From Allopusillimonas soli (GTDB lineage Bacteria > Pseudomonadota > Gammaproteobacteria > Burkholderiales > Burkholderiaceae_B), in the NCBI RefSeq assembly GCF_004153445.1, contig NZ_SDQC01000008.1:1-64000 (forward strand): a DNA stretch of 64,000 nucleotides, given 5' to 3'. Below, piece after piece: positions 8,475 through 17,714 of the stretch. The notes beneath the pieces were generated by a model. The model saw only the letters and a program-made list of their open reading frames with translations. It had not been told where the DNA came from and made no database searches. Positions within the stretch are counted from its first letter, which is position 1; every line of letters starts with the position of its first letter. The position numbers and the translations under genes were made by a program.

Positions 8475-10727
8475 ATGAATCATGCTTCCACTCCAACCGC
8501 CCCCGCCAATCTCAGCCTGGTGTTGGCGCCGCCACAATCGGCCGAGGAAGAGGACATCGACTTTCCCGGCATACTTGACGCCTTGTTCAATGCGCGCAGG
8601 CTGATCCTGCTGATCACGATTCTTGGGGTGGCGGCAGGCGCCGCGTATGCGTTCCTCAAGCAGCCCATCTACCAGTCCGATTTACTCATACAGGTAGAAC
8701 AAAGCCAGGGAGAAAGCGACAACCAGATTCTTGGCGCGCTAGCCTCCGCATTCGATATCCAATCGCCGGCCAGCGCGGAAATGCAGATACTGCGATCCCG
8801 CCTGGTTCTTGGCCAAGCCAGCGATACGCTCAAGCTGTATATCAGCGCCCAGCCCGATTATCTGCCTGTAGTGGGAGAATGGCTGGCACGCCGCGCGCAC
8901 GAGCCCTCAAGCTCCGATATACCCTTGCTTGACGGTTATGTATGGGGCAATGAGTCTATCGATATCGAACACCTCCAGGTACCGCAGGCGCTGGTGAATC
9001 GCACGCTGACGCTGCGAATGACGGCCAGTGGATACGATCTGCTGGACCCTGATGGCAAAGTGCTCGCTCAAGGCATGCCGGGCGTCGACGTCGCATTCGA
9101 TACACCGGACGGCTCTGGGAGCATTCAAGTGTCCAGCCTGCAGGGCAACCCTGGCGACCGTTTCAATGTCAAGCGCCTGTCGCGCCAGCACGTCATAGAA
9201 AAGCTGCAGCATGATCTTGTCATGGAAGAAAAAGGTAAGCCTTCGGGTGTGCTGTCCGTCAAATTGAACGGCACCGATCCGGTACAGCTTGCCGCCATCC
9301 TCAATGCAATCGGCACCGCATATGTGGAACAGAATACTGCCCGCAAGGCGGCCGAAGCCGAAAAATCCCTCACCTTTCTTGACGGCTTCCTGCCCCAGCT
9401 TCGCAAGCAGATGGATGAAGCCGATGATCGCTACACGTCTTTCCGCGATACCCATGGCACCTTCGACCTGGGTACCGAAGGCACGCTGTCACTGAACACG
9501 TCGGTGCAGCTCAAGACAGAATTGTTCTCGCTGCAGCAAAAACGCCGTGAACTCAGCGTGCAGTTTGCGCCCAGCCATCCCTCCATACGCGCGCTGGATG
9601 CACAGATATCCGCGGCACAGTCGCAGTTGGACAAGCTTGAGATGCATATCAAGGGCTTGCCCGACCTGGAGCAACAGCTTCTCAATCTGCGGCGCGACGC
9701 CAAGGTAAACAGTGAGATCTACGCAAGCCTGCTGACCAGTATGCAGCAATTGCGGCTGGTCAAGGAGGGCAAGGTAGGAAATGTACGGCTGGTCGACAGG
9801 GCCGTTGTACCCGAACGGCCGATCAAGCCAAACAAACCCATGGTCCTGGCCATTTCCGCATGCGCTGGCCTGCTGCTCGGTGCTGCGCTCGTACTTCTGC
9901 GCAGCACGCTGGGGGCTGGCATCAAGGGCGCCAGCGATATCGAGTCGCGCATGGGCTTGAGCGTCTTCGCCACCGTTCCGCGCACCCGCGTCCGTCCTGG
10001 GCGCTGGGCATCTGGTGCGCGTAGAAACGGCTCGGCATGGGTTCTGGCCCAGTCCGCACCCAATGATCCCGCCATCGAGAGCCTGCGCAGCCTGCGCACG
10101 TCGCTGCGGCCGCTTCTGTATGATGCGCCCAACAATATCGTGATGCTGACAGGGCCCACTCCTCATATCGGCAAGACTTTCACCAGCATCAATCTGGCAG
10201 CGGTGCTAGGCTCCTCGGGGAAAAAAGTCCTCCTTATCGACACGGACTTTCGCAGCGGCGGCGTGCATCAGCAATTTGGCCTGCCGCGCGAGAACGGCTA
10301 CGAGGAACTGATACGGGGCGACATTACCGTACACCAGGCAATACACAAAGAGCCGATTCCCGGCGTGGATGTAATAACCACCGGAAACCTGCCGCTCTAT
10401 CCCGCCGAAGCCTTGCTTGCCGACCGGGCGGCCACGCTGCTCGACGAATTGTCCCACGCCTATGACGTTGTCGTGCTTGATGCAGCGCCCGTCTTGCCGG
10501 TATCGGATTCTCTGGCCCTCGCCCCTCATGCCGGCGTACTGTTCCTGCTGGCAAGGGCGGAAGTGACAACGCTGGACGAACTGGAAGAGTCCGCCAAGCG
10601 GCTGCGCCAGGCTGGCGCCGAGGTCAGCGGCGTGATTCTGAATGACTTTGATCCCGGCAGCCACAAGTTCAGTTCAAAATACGGACGGCATCGCCAGTAT
10701 CAGCTGGAATACGGCAAGCACGCCTGA
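8475..10727 (+). CDS. wzc: Wzc-type chain-length determinant and tyrosine autokinase
   Basis: A 750-residue inner-membrane co-polymerase fused to a BY-kinase. It has an N-terminal Wzz domain with a transmembrane helix near residues 37-55, a coiled-coil periplasmic region to about residue 430, and a second helix near 455-475. The cytoplasmic kinase has Walker A GPTPHIGKTF (about 560), Walker A' LLIDTDFR, Walker B VVVLDAAP, and a C-terminal tail with three spaced tyrosines (YGRHRQYQLEYG) for autophosphorylation. It controls polymer length and drives export with Wza. No Wzb-like phosphatase gene is seen in the locus, which is unusual. Confidence 0.92.
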   Translation: MNHASTPTAPANLSLVLAPPQSAEEEDIDFPGILDALFNARRLILLITILGVAAGAAYAFLKQPIYQSDLLIQVEQSQGESDNQILGALASAFDIQSPASAEMQILRSRLVLGQASDTLKLYISAQPDYLPVVGEWLARRAHEPSSSDIPLLDGYVWGNESIDIEHLQVPQALVNRTLTLRMTASGYDLLDPDGKVLAQGMPGVDVAFDTPDGSGSIQVSSLQGNPGDRFNVKRLSRQHVIEKLQHDLVMEEKGKPSGVLSVKLNGTDPVQLAAILNAIGTAYVEQNTARKAAEAEKSLTFLDGFLPQLRKQMDEADDRYTSFRDTHGTFDLGTEGTLSLNTSVQLKTELFSLQQKRRELSVQFAPSHPSIRALDAQISAAQSQLDKLEMHIKGLPDLEQQLLNLRRDAKVNSEIYASLLTSMQQLRLVKEGKVGNVRLVDRAVVPERPIKPNKPMVLAISACAGLLLGAALVLLRSTLGAGIKGASDIESRMGLSVFATVPRTRVRPGRWASGARRNGSAWVLAQSAPNDPAIESLRSLRTSLRPLLYDAPNNIVMLTGPTPHIGKTFTSINLAAVLGSSGKKVLLIDTDFRSGGVHQQFGLPRENGYEELIRGDITVHQAIHKEPIPGVDVITTGNLPLYPAEALLADRAATLLDELSHAYDVVVLDAAPVLPVSDSLALAPHAGVLFLLARAEVTTLDELEESAKRLRQAGAEVSGVILNDFDPGSHKFSSKYGRHRQYQLEYGKHA

Positions 10728-10771
10728 TCCGCCACTGTCGCTACGTCATCGACTGCTCGCGCGCCATCTTC

Positions 10772-12205
10772 ATGCCCATCGCCTGGATCCGCACCATTCT
10801 GCCGAGCACGCCTTTTGCACGCGGCGTAAGCCTGCTGGCGGGCGGCACCGCGGGCTCGCAGGCGTTGCTGATGCTTGCGGCGCCGCTCCTGACTCGACTC
10901 TACACACCCGATCTGTTCGGACTGCTCGCTGTCTATACCAGCCTGCTGGGCATGTTTCTCTCAGTCTCCACCTTATGTTACGAAGAAGCCATTGTCCTTC
11001 CCGAATGCGATCGGGATGCGGCCAATATCGCAGCCTTGTGCATGTCGATCACGGTGATTGTCGTCGTTCTTTGCAGCGTCGTATTGCATTCCGCGAATCA
11101 ATTCATCGCCCGCGAGCTCGATGCAGGCCGGCTGGTGCGATATCTGTGGCTATTGCCGCTGGGGCTGCTACTGGCAGGCTTCACCCAGATCATGAGCTTG
11201 TGGGCGATGCGGCACAAGCAGTTCTCGCTGGTGGCCCAGTCACGCATGGTCCAGACCGTGATCACGCTGACCTTGCAGCTTGGCGCCTACAGGCTGGCCG
11301 TGCTGGCTCTGTTGCTGGGACACACACTGGGTCAAGCCGCCAGCCTGCTGACGTTGAACTCGGGAATACGGCGACGTTCACGCATACGCGGCATCTCCCT
11401 GTCGGGCATGCGGCAAGCGGCATGGCGTTATCGCAACTTTCCGTATTTTTCCACTTTGTCGAATCTGCTGGATACCGGCGGCCGCGAATTACCCACCATT
11501 CTGTTCGCCATGCTGTTCAGTCCCGGGGCAGCCGGCTTATATGCGCTGGCCAACCGGGTTCTTGCCATGCCGATGACCGTGCTGGGCAGCGCCATCGCAC
11601 ATGTACTGCTGGCCAATGCGCCGCAGGCGCATCGCGACGGCGAACTGGGGAGCATGGTGGCCATTGTCTATGGCCGGCTGTCCCACATCGCCATGCCCGC
11701 CGTTCTGGCTCTGATGATGGTGGCCCCCGATCTCTTCGCTCTGGTTTTCGGGCAGGAATGGCGCGAGGCGGGTCTGCTGGCGCAGTGCATGGCGCCATGG
11801 CTGTACATGCGCTTTGTCGCATCGCCACTGAGCACGCTGATTCCCGCTCTGGAAAAACAGCGCGAAGGGCTTGTTTTCTATGCCGCCGTATTTGCATTGA
11901 GAATTATCGCAATTGTGATTGGCGGGCTGAGCAACAGCCTGACGATGGCCGTCGTGCTGCTGTCTCTGGCCAGTGTGCTGAGTTGGGGCGCCTATCTGAT
12001 CTGGATAACGGGGCAGATTGGCAACTCGATCAGAAACCTAGCGTGGACATCGCTGAGCTCGCTGGGATGGGGGCTGCTGTGCATAGCGCCGCTCATTGCC
12101 AACAAGCTCTATCTGAATCACGACGGAACCTGGATGGTGGCCCTGCTCATGACTGGACTGCTGATCAGCCTCAGAATCTACTACCTGCTCCGCCAAATTT
12201 ATTGA
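10772..12205 (+). CDS. wzx: Wzx-like polysaccharide flippase
   Basis: A 477-residue membrane protein with about 12-14 predicted hydrophobic helices. Its N terminus (GGTAGSQALLMLAAPLLTRLYTP) is typical of the polysaccharide transporter (PST / MATE-like) superfamily. Wzx moves the lipid-linked repeat unit across the inner membrane for polymerisation by Wzy. It follows wzc by 44 bases and precedes the FemAB-like gene by 24, so the genes are probably co-transcribed. Confidence 0.88.
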   Translation: MPIAWIRTILPSTPFARGVSLLAGGTAGSQALLMLAAPLLTRLYTPDLFGLLAVYTSLLGMFLSVSTLCYEEAIVLPECDRDAANIAALCMSITVIVVVLCSVVLHSANQFIARELDAGRLVRYLWLLPLGLLLAGFTQIMSLWAMRHKQFSLVAQSRMVQTVITLTLQLGAYRLAVLALLLGHTLGQAASLLTLNSGIRRRSRIRGISLSGMRQAAWRYRNFPYFSTLSNLLDTGGRELPTILFAMLFSPGAAGLYALANRVLAMPMTVLGSAIAHVLLANAPQAHRDGELGSMVAIVYGRLSHIAMPAVLALMMVAPDLFALVFGQEWREAGLLAQCMAPWLYMRFVASPLSTLIPALEKQREGLVFYAAVFALRIIAIVIGGLSNSLTMAVVLLSLASVLSWGAYLIWITGQIGNSIRNLAWTSLSSLGWGLLCIAPLIANKLYLNHDGTWMVALLMTGLLISLRIYYLLRQIY

Positions 12206-12229
12206 GCATCCGCCAACGAAGGAAATGGC

Positions 12230-13282
12230 ATGTCATCAGTTCCCCTGACGCCCGCCCATGCGAAAGAACCGCACAATGGAACCTGCGCAAGCGTGCCTGA
12301 ATGGCGCGACAGCCTGGGAACCGGTCATGTGCCGGCAAAGGAAATATACCGGGCACTCTGCGAGACGGGAGCCGGCATCCCGCTCTTTAGCCAAGCATGG
12401 TGGCTGGATGCAGTGACGGTGAACGGCAGTTGGGACGTGGCCCTTGTCGCCAACAACAAGCAGGTTATGGCCACCATGCCCTACTGCATGTACAGACGCA
12501 TGGGGCGCAGGCTTATCGTGCATCCTCCGCTTACGCAGACCATGGGCCCGTGGATACGAAAGCAGGATGAGTGCGACATGAAGCGCCTGAGCAGAGAGAA
12601 ACGGCTCATGAACGCACTGATCAGTCAGTTGCCCCCGTTCGACCACTTCGAACAGCGGTGGCATCATTCCATGACCAACTGGCTGCCCTTTCATTGGGCC
12701 GGGTTTCAGCAAACCACCCGCTACACCTATGTGATTGATGATATTTCACATCCTGACACCCTGCCCGCCGGCTTTGCGCTGGGCAAGCGTCAGGACCTGA
12801 AGAAGGCGAGCCGGCTGGATGTGCGTTTCAACATCCCGGCGCGGGCGTTCTATGACCATCATGCGATGACATTGAAACAGCGGAATGCGCGCATCCTCTA
12901 CTCCTTCGATGTCTTCCAGCGCATTTATGAGGAAGGCCACCGGCGCCACGCGGCATGCACAGTGGGCGCTTTCGATACGAAAGGCACCATGCACGCAGGC
13001 CTGTTCATAGTCTGGGACAGCGAGAGTGCATACGGTCTGATCAATACGATAGATCAGACATTGAAATCCTCGGGTGCCAGCACGCTGCTCACGATGGAGG
13101 TCATCAGACATGTTTCATCGCGAACGCGGATGTTTGATTTCGAAGGCAGCATGATTGAAGGCGTGGAGGCCTCCGTGCGCCAGTACAACACGCGCCAGGT
13201 GCCCTATTTATCCGTCAGCAAGACCCCCTGCAGGCTTTACGCGCTGGCACGCTTTCTCAAAACCCTGAAAACCCATATCTGA
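12230..13282 (+). CDS. FemAB/GNAT-fold acyltransferase of the polysaccharide locus
   Basis: A 350-residue protein of the FemAB-like or BioF2-like GNAT group. The C-terminal half carries the characteristic block GAFDTKGTMHAGLFIVWDSE, then LLTMEVIRHVS and FDFEGSMIEGV. Members transfer amino acids or acyl groups; in polysaccharide clusters they are thought to acylate amino-sugar residues. AAGGAAA precedes the start. The neighbouring deacetylase could supply the free amine, which is an inference from gene order. Confidence 0.75.
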   Translation: MSSVPLTPAHAKEPHNGTCASVPEWRDSLGTGHVPAKEIYRALCETGAGIPLFSQAWWLDAVTVNGSWDVALVANNKQVMATMPYCMYRRMGRRLIVHPPLTQTMGPWIRKQDECDMKRLSREKRLMNALISQLPPFDHFEQRWHHSMTNWLPFHWAGFQQTTRYTYVIDDISHPDTLPAGFALGKRQDLKKASRLDVRFNIPARAFYDHHAMTLKQRNARILYSFDVFQRIYEEGHRRHAACTVGAFDTKGTMHAGLFIVWDSESAYGLINTIDQTLKSSGASTLLTMEVIRHVSSRTRMFDFEGSMIEGVEASVRQYNTRQVPYLSVSKTPCRLYALARFLKTLKTHI

Positions 13283-13284
13283 TC

Positions 13285-14640
13285 ATGACCTCCTCATACA
13301 GCGCAGCGGCGATCCAATGGATGTCGTCCTTGCTTTCTCATCGCTTCGGCCACGCGCTTCGCGTCGCGCCCAGCGACGCACGGCATCTGCTGCTGTTCAG
13401 CGCCCATAGTGACTTGCGCATACGCGTTGTAGCCGATCCCGCCACATTCACCAGCAGACACGGAAATTTGCCCTGCGCACACTGGCACGGCGCGCGTGAA
13501 GGCTGGAACCTAGCACTTCCCGGATCGCTTCCCGCACCAGGCGTGGGCTTCCTGCCAGAACCGCTGATTACCTGCGACGAAGCAGGCATGACCATAGGCT
13601 ACGACATTCTCGGACTTGCGTTCTGGATGCTTACCCGGCACGAGGAACTCACCCCTGCGGAAACCGATCGGCATGGTCGCTTTCCAGCCAGCGCATCACA
13701 CGCATTCCGGCACGGCTATCTCGAGCGCCCCATTGTGGATGAATGGCTGCACCTGCTTGGCGCAGCCATGCGGCGTCTGTGGCCGGGCGCGCCTATACGG
13801 CCGCCCGATTTCTCCATGCAGGTATCGCATGATGTCGACTGGCCCAGCCGCTACGGCTTCTCGTCTTTCGGGCAGTTTGTGCGCACCATGACCAGCGATC
13901 TGCTATACCAGCGCGATTTTCTGCAGGGCCTGACCGCACCGCTGATATGGGCTGGCACGCATACGCGCCTGCGGCGCGGCGACCCGGCCAATACATTTGA
14001 ATGGCTGATGGATGTATCCGAGCGCCATGATCTGAAAAGCGCGTTCTATTTCATCTGCGGCCGCACGGACGCCGGCATGGACGCGCCTTACGACCCCGAG
14101 CATCCCGCCATCCGCGCCCTGATGCGGCGCATTCATGAACGCGGGCACGAGATTGGCCTTCACCCCAGCTATCACACATATCGAGATCCCGAGACGCTAG
14201 TCAAAGAGGCGCAGCGCCTTAGGCGCGTGTGCGCGGAAGAAGGCATCGTACAGCATGAATGGGGGGGACGCATGCACATTCTGCGCTGGGAAACGCCCAC
14301 TACACTGCACGCCTGGGAACGCGCGCGCATGTCCTACGACAGCACGCTGGGCTACGCTGACCGGCCCGGGTTCCGCTGCGGCACATGCCATCAGTACCAG
14401 GCTTTCGATCCGCTGGAGGACAGCGCTCTGTCTCTGCAAATCCGCCCGCTTATCGCCATGGAGTGCACAGTGGTCGCACCGCGCTATCTGGGCCTCGGCA
14501 CAGGCGAGTCCGCCAGGAAGAAGTTCCTGCAGCTCAAGCTGGCCTGCCAGGCCGTGGCGGGCAGCTTTACTTTGCTCTGGCACAACTCGGAGCTGGAGAC
14601 CGCAGCCAAGCGCCGCCTGTACGCGAGCCTGCTGGAGTAA
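13285..14640 (+). CDS. Polysaccharide deacetylase-like protein (NodB fold)
   Basis: A 451-residue protein with an N-terminal domain of about 170 residues seen in DUF7033-like deacetylases. The NodB homology region then starts at MQVSHDVDWPSRYG (metal-binding Asp) and continues through a later HEIGLHPSYHTYRD with the metal histidines. The C-terminal LLWHNSEL supplies another typical histidine. It probably N-deacetylates a sugar of the repeat unit; the target is not known. It starts two bases after the FemAB-like gene ends, which suggests translational coupling. Confidence 0.82.
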   Translation: MTSSYSAAAIQWMSSLLSHRFGHALRVAPSDARHLLLFSAHSDLRIRVVADPATFTSRHGNLPCAHWHGAREGWNLALPGSLPAPGVGFLPEPLITCDEAGMTIGYDILGLAFWMLTRHEELTPAETDRHGRFPASASHAFRHGYLERPIVDEWLHLLGAAMRRLWPGAPIRPPDFSMQVSHDVDWPSRYGFSSFGQFVRTMTSDLLYQRDFLQGLTAPLIWAGTHTRLRRGDPANTFEWLMDVSERHDLKSAFYFICGRTDAGMDAPYDPEHPAIRALMRRIHERGHEIGLHPSYHTYRDPETLVKEAQRLRRVCAEEGIVQHEWGGRMHILRWETPTTLHAWERARMSYDSTLGYADRPGFRCGTCHQYQAFDPLEDSALSLQIRPLIAMECTVVAPRYLGLGTGESARKKFLQLKLACQAVAGSFTLLWHNSELETAAKRRLYASLLE

Positions 14641-14649
14641 GCCCATACC

Positions 14650-15714
14650 ATGAAGCGCATTCTGATACTCGGCATCGACACCTTTGCCGCCAAGAACCTG
14701 GCCCAGATCCAAATGCTGTCCCGCAAGGGCTATGCGTTCACGATCGCCACCACAGACCGCCGCGCCGATTCGCAGCATTATTTCAAGATGCTGGATCCGC
14801 ACGCGCATATGCTGCATGTGCTGCCTGCCCATCCTCTCAAGCGGTTGGCCGCAGTCATAAGGCTGTTGAAGCAGGGCCCCTACAGCCACATCGAGCTCTA
14901 TGCCGCCGGACGCTGCACGCTGCTCTATCTTCCCGTGCTGAAGTATTTCAAGTGCAGGTGGATCGTCGTCGAGCGCGGCGATATTGGTTCCATGGACGAG
15001 TATTCATTCACGACGCGTCTGGCTATCCAGGCCGCCTACCGCCACGCGGATGCGGTCTGGTACAAGGAGCCCTATATGCATCCGCTGCTCGATGCAAAAG
15101 GCGCACGCAAGCTGTATTTCGTACCCAATGCCGCACAGATTCCTGACGCTCCGCGCGGCGATGCACGGCGCGATATCGACTTTCTCTGGGTCAATCGCCT
15201 GGTTCATGTGCGCTATCCGGATTGGATCGTGCGCTCCGCGTCCGATCCTGAACTGGCGTCACTCACCTTGGCCATGCTGGGGTTCCAGGACGCCGCACGG
15301 TGCGAGCCGGAAACCTTGAGGCGCCAGATCTACGCTCAGGACAACCGCCCCCCCGGGCTGTCGCTGCATGGCTTCACGGACCCGTTCTCATGGTATCCAC
15401 GCGCACGGTTTTTTGTTCTACCAGCCCGATTTGTATTCGGCAACAATGCCCTGCTGGAAGCCATGGCGCACGGTGTGGTGCCCATTGTGACCCAGTCGCC
15501 GGGCGTGGATATGCTGATCCAGGATGGCGTCAACGGCTTTGTCGCAGATCAGAACGAAACATCCTTCAGGAGCACCATGCGCAGGGCAGCGCGCATGGAA
15601 AAGCAAGCATGGGAATGCATGTCCCAGGCAGCGCTCGGCACAATCGCACAGAAGTTCAACCTTGACACGTGGACCAACAGCATGGCCCGCATGTACGAAG
15701 AGCTTGCCTGTTAG
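14650..15714 (+). CDS. Glycosyltransferase, GT4-like
   Basis: This 354-residue protein has a GT-B layout. The N-terminal half begins MKRILILGIDTFAAKNL. The C-terminal nucleotide-sugar domain has LHGFTDPFSWYPRARFFVLPA, then ALLEAMAHGVVPIVTQSPG and the retaining-GT4 type ALLEAMAxG signature. The usual EX7E motif is not clearly present, so this is a divergent member. It likely adds one sugar to the lipid-linked repeat unit at the cytoplasmic face. It lies between the deacetylase and asparagine-synthase genes with short gaps. Confidence 0.82.
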   Translation: MKRILILGIDTFAAKNLAQIQMLSRKGYAFTIATTDRRADSQHYFKMLDPHAHMLHVLPAHPLKRLAAVIRLLKQGPYSHIELYAAGRCTLLYLPVLKYFKCRWIVVERGDIGSMDEYSFTTRLAIQAAYRHADAVWYKEPYMHPLLDAKGARKLYFVPNAAQIPDAPRGDARRDIDFLWVNRLVHVRYPDWIVRSASDPELASLTLAMLGFQDAARCEPETLRRQIYAQDNRPPGLSLHGFTDPFSWYPRARFFVLPARFVFGNNALLEAMAHGVVPIVTQSPGVDMLIQDGVNGFVADQNETSFRSTMRRAARMEKQAWECMSQAALGTIAQKFNLDTWTNSMARMYEELAC

Positions 15715-15731
15715 GCAATCAGGAGACAAAT

Positions 15732-17714
15732 ATGTGCGGAATCGTTGGCGTATTCAGCCCACACGGCAGCACAGGCCTGCAGCAGGCGGCGGCGTCCATG
15801 GCGCATGCCATTGCGCATCGCGGACCCGATGGCGCCGGCGTATGGGTGGAGCAGCGTGTGGGGCTTGCCCTGGGACACCGTCGCCTGTCCGTGATCGACC
15901 CGAGTCCGGCGGGTGAACAGCCCATGCATTCGGCCTGCGGTCGCTATGTCATGGTGTTCAACGGCGAGATATACAACCACGAGCTTCTGCGCCTCGAGCT
16001 CGAAAAGGCACAGCAGGCGCCGGCCTTCTGGCGCGGCCATTCGGATACCGAAACTCTGCTGGCATGTTTTGCGGCCTGGGGGGTGGAAAGAACGCTGCAG
16101 GCCACTGTGGGCATGTTCGCAGTGGCATTGTGGGATCGCCTGTCATGCTGCCTCACACTGGCTCGCGACCGGATGGGAGAGAAGCCAATTTATTGGGGCT
16201 GGAATGGCGGCAGGCTGCTTTTTGCTTCGGAACTCAAGGCATTCAAGGCCTGCCCCGGTTTTGTCGCCGATATCGACCGCGATGCCATTGCGCTGCTGCT
16301 TCGCCATGCATGCATTCCCGCTCCTTATTGCATCTATGCGGGACTGCACAAGCTGTGCCCGGGTATGTATGTCAGCCTGCCTTTGGGCCGCCAGGATGCA
16401 GCACGCGCCGCTCAGCCGGTATCCTACTGGCGCCTGAACGATGCCGTGCAGTCTGGCCTGGCTTCTCCTTTCAGCGGAACGGTGGACGAGGCCATTTCCG
16501 CACTGGACCGGCAGTTGGCCGCAAGCGTACGGGCCCAGATGCTGTCCGATGTGCCGCTGGGCGCATTCCTGAGCGGCGGCGTGGATAGCACACTGATTGT
16601 CGCCTTGATGCAGAATCAGAGTTCCGAGCCTGTACGCACGTTCACAATCGGTTTCGACGATCAGCACTATGATGAAGCATCCCATGCACGCGCAATTGCG
16701 GCGCACCTGGGAACACAACATACCGAACTGTACATTGAACCGCAGGACATGCTCACGGTCGTGGGGCTGCTGCCGACACTGTACGACGAACCCTTCGCAG
16801 ACAGCTCCCAGATTCCCACCTATCTCGTCAGCCGGCTGGCGCGGCAACACGTTACCGTGGCATTAAGCGGTGATGGCGGCGATGAGCTGTTTGGCGGGTA
16901 CAACACCTATCATTTCGCGCCATCCATATGGCAACGCATCGACGGCCTTCCTTCCTCGCTGCGCAATGCGCTCGCTGCAGGCCTGTCCAAGCCGTCGGTA
17001 ACGGCATGGAACCGGGCATTGCTCCCGCTGCAACGCTGCCTGCCCTCGGGCCTCAACGCACTGAGCGGCGAGCGCTTGCACAAGCTGGCATCCCTGCTGC
17101 CGGCCCGGTCCCGCGAAGACTTCTATCTGAGATTGAGCAGTCATTGGAGCCGGCCCGAATCAATAGTGTTGGGCGCGCAGGAGCCTTCCACACTGTTGGG
17201 TCTGCCTCAGGCCTGGCCCGAATCGGATCATTTCGAACACTGGATGATGGCCATGGGCGCGCAAACCTACATGGCGGACGACATCCTGGTAAAGGTCGAC
17301 CGTGCATCCATGGCCAACAGCCTGGAAGTGCGTTCGCCAATGCTGGACCATCGGCTGGTCGAGCTTGCCTGGCGCATGCCATTGGACCTCAAGATTCGCA
17401 ACGGCACGGGAAAGTGGTTGCTGCGCCAAGTACTGAATCGCTATATACCGCAATCGCTGATGGAGCGGCCCAAGATGGGATTCTGCGTGCCGCTCGCAGC
17501 GTGGCTGCGCGGGCCCTTGCGGGATTGGAGCGAAGCACTGCTGTCCACCAGCCGCCTGCGCAACGATGGCTATTTCGACGATCAACGGGTGCGGGCTGCC
17601 TGGACGGCGCATACGGACAACCTGAATGATTGCTCCTCAAAGCTCTGGTGCGTGCTGATGTTTCAAGCGTGGCTCGACGAGGAGCGCAGCGTCGCACTCG
17701 CGCTGGCGCCATGA
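15732..17714 (+). CDS. asnB: Glutamine-dependent asparagine synthase-like amidotransferase
   Basis: A 660-residue protein. An N-terminal class II glutaminase has the nucleophile cysteine right after the start methionine (MCGIVGVF), followed by RGPDGAG. The synthetase domain has the PP-loop LSGGVDSTL near residue 283 and SGDGGDELFGGYN near 378. AGGAGA precedes the start. Copies inside polysaccharide loci, next to glycosyltransferases, are usually thought to amidate uronic acids or modify the polymer rather than make free asparagine; that is inferred from context. The last 4 bases overlap the next gene. Confidence 0.9.
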   Translation: MCGIVGVFSPHGSTGLQQAAASMAHAIAHRGPDGAGVWVEQRVGLALGHRRLSVIDPSPAGEQPMHSACGRYVMVFNGEIYNHELLRLELEKAQQAPAFWRGHSDTETLLACFAAWGVERTLQATVGMFAVALWDRLSCCLTLARDRMGEKPIYWGWNGGRLLFASELKAFKACPGFVADIDRDAIALLLRHACIPAPYCIYAGLHKLCPGMYVSLPLGRQDAARAAQPVSYWRLNDAVQSGLASPFSGTVDEAISALDRQLAASVRAQMLSDVPLGAFLSGGVDSTLIVALMQNQSSEPVRTFTIGFDDQHYDEASHARAIAAHLGTQHTELYIEPQDMLTVVGLLPTLYDEPFADSSQIPTYLVSRLARQHVTVALSGDGGDELFGGYNTYHFAPSIWQRIDGLPSSLRNALAAGLSKPSVTAWNRALLPLQRCLPSGLNALSGERLHKLASLLPARSREDFYLRLSSHWSRPESIVLGAQEPSTLLGLPQAWPESDHFEHWMMAMGAQTYMADDILVKVDRASMANSLEVRSPMLDHRLVELAWRMPLDLKIRNGTGKWLLRQVLNRYIPQSLMERPKMGFCVPLAAWLRGPLRDWSEALLSTSRLRNDGYFDDQRVRAAWTAHTDNLNDCSSKLWCVLMFQAWLDEERSVALALAP

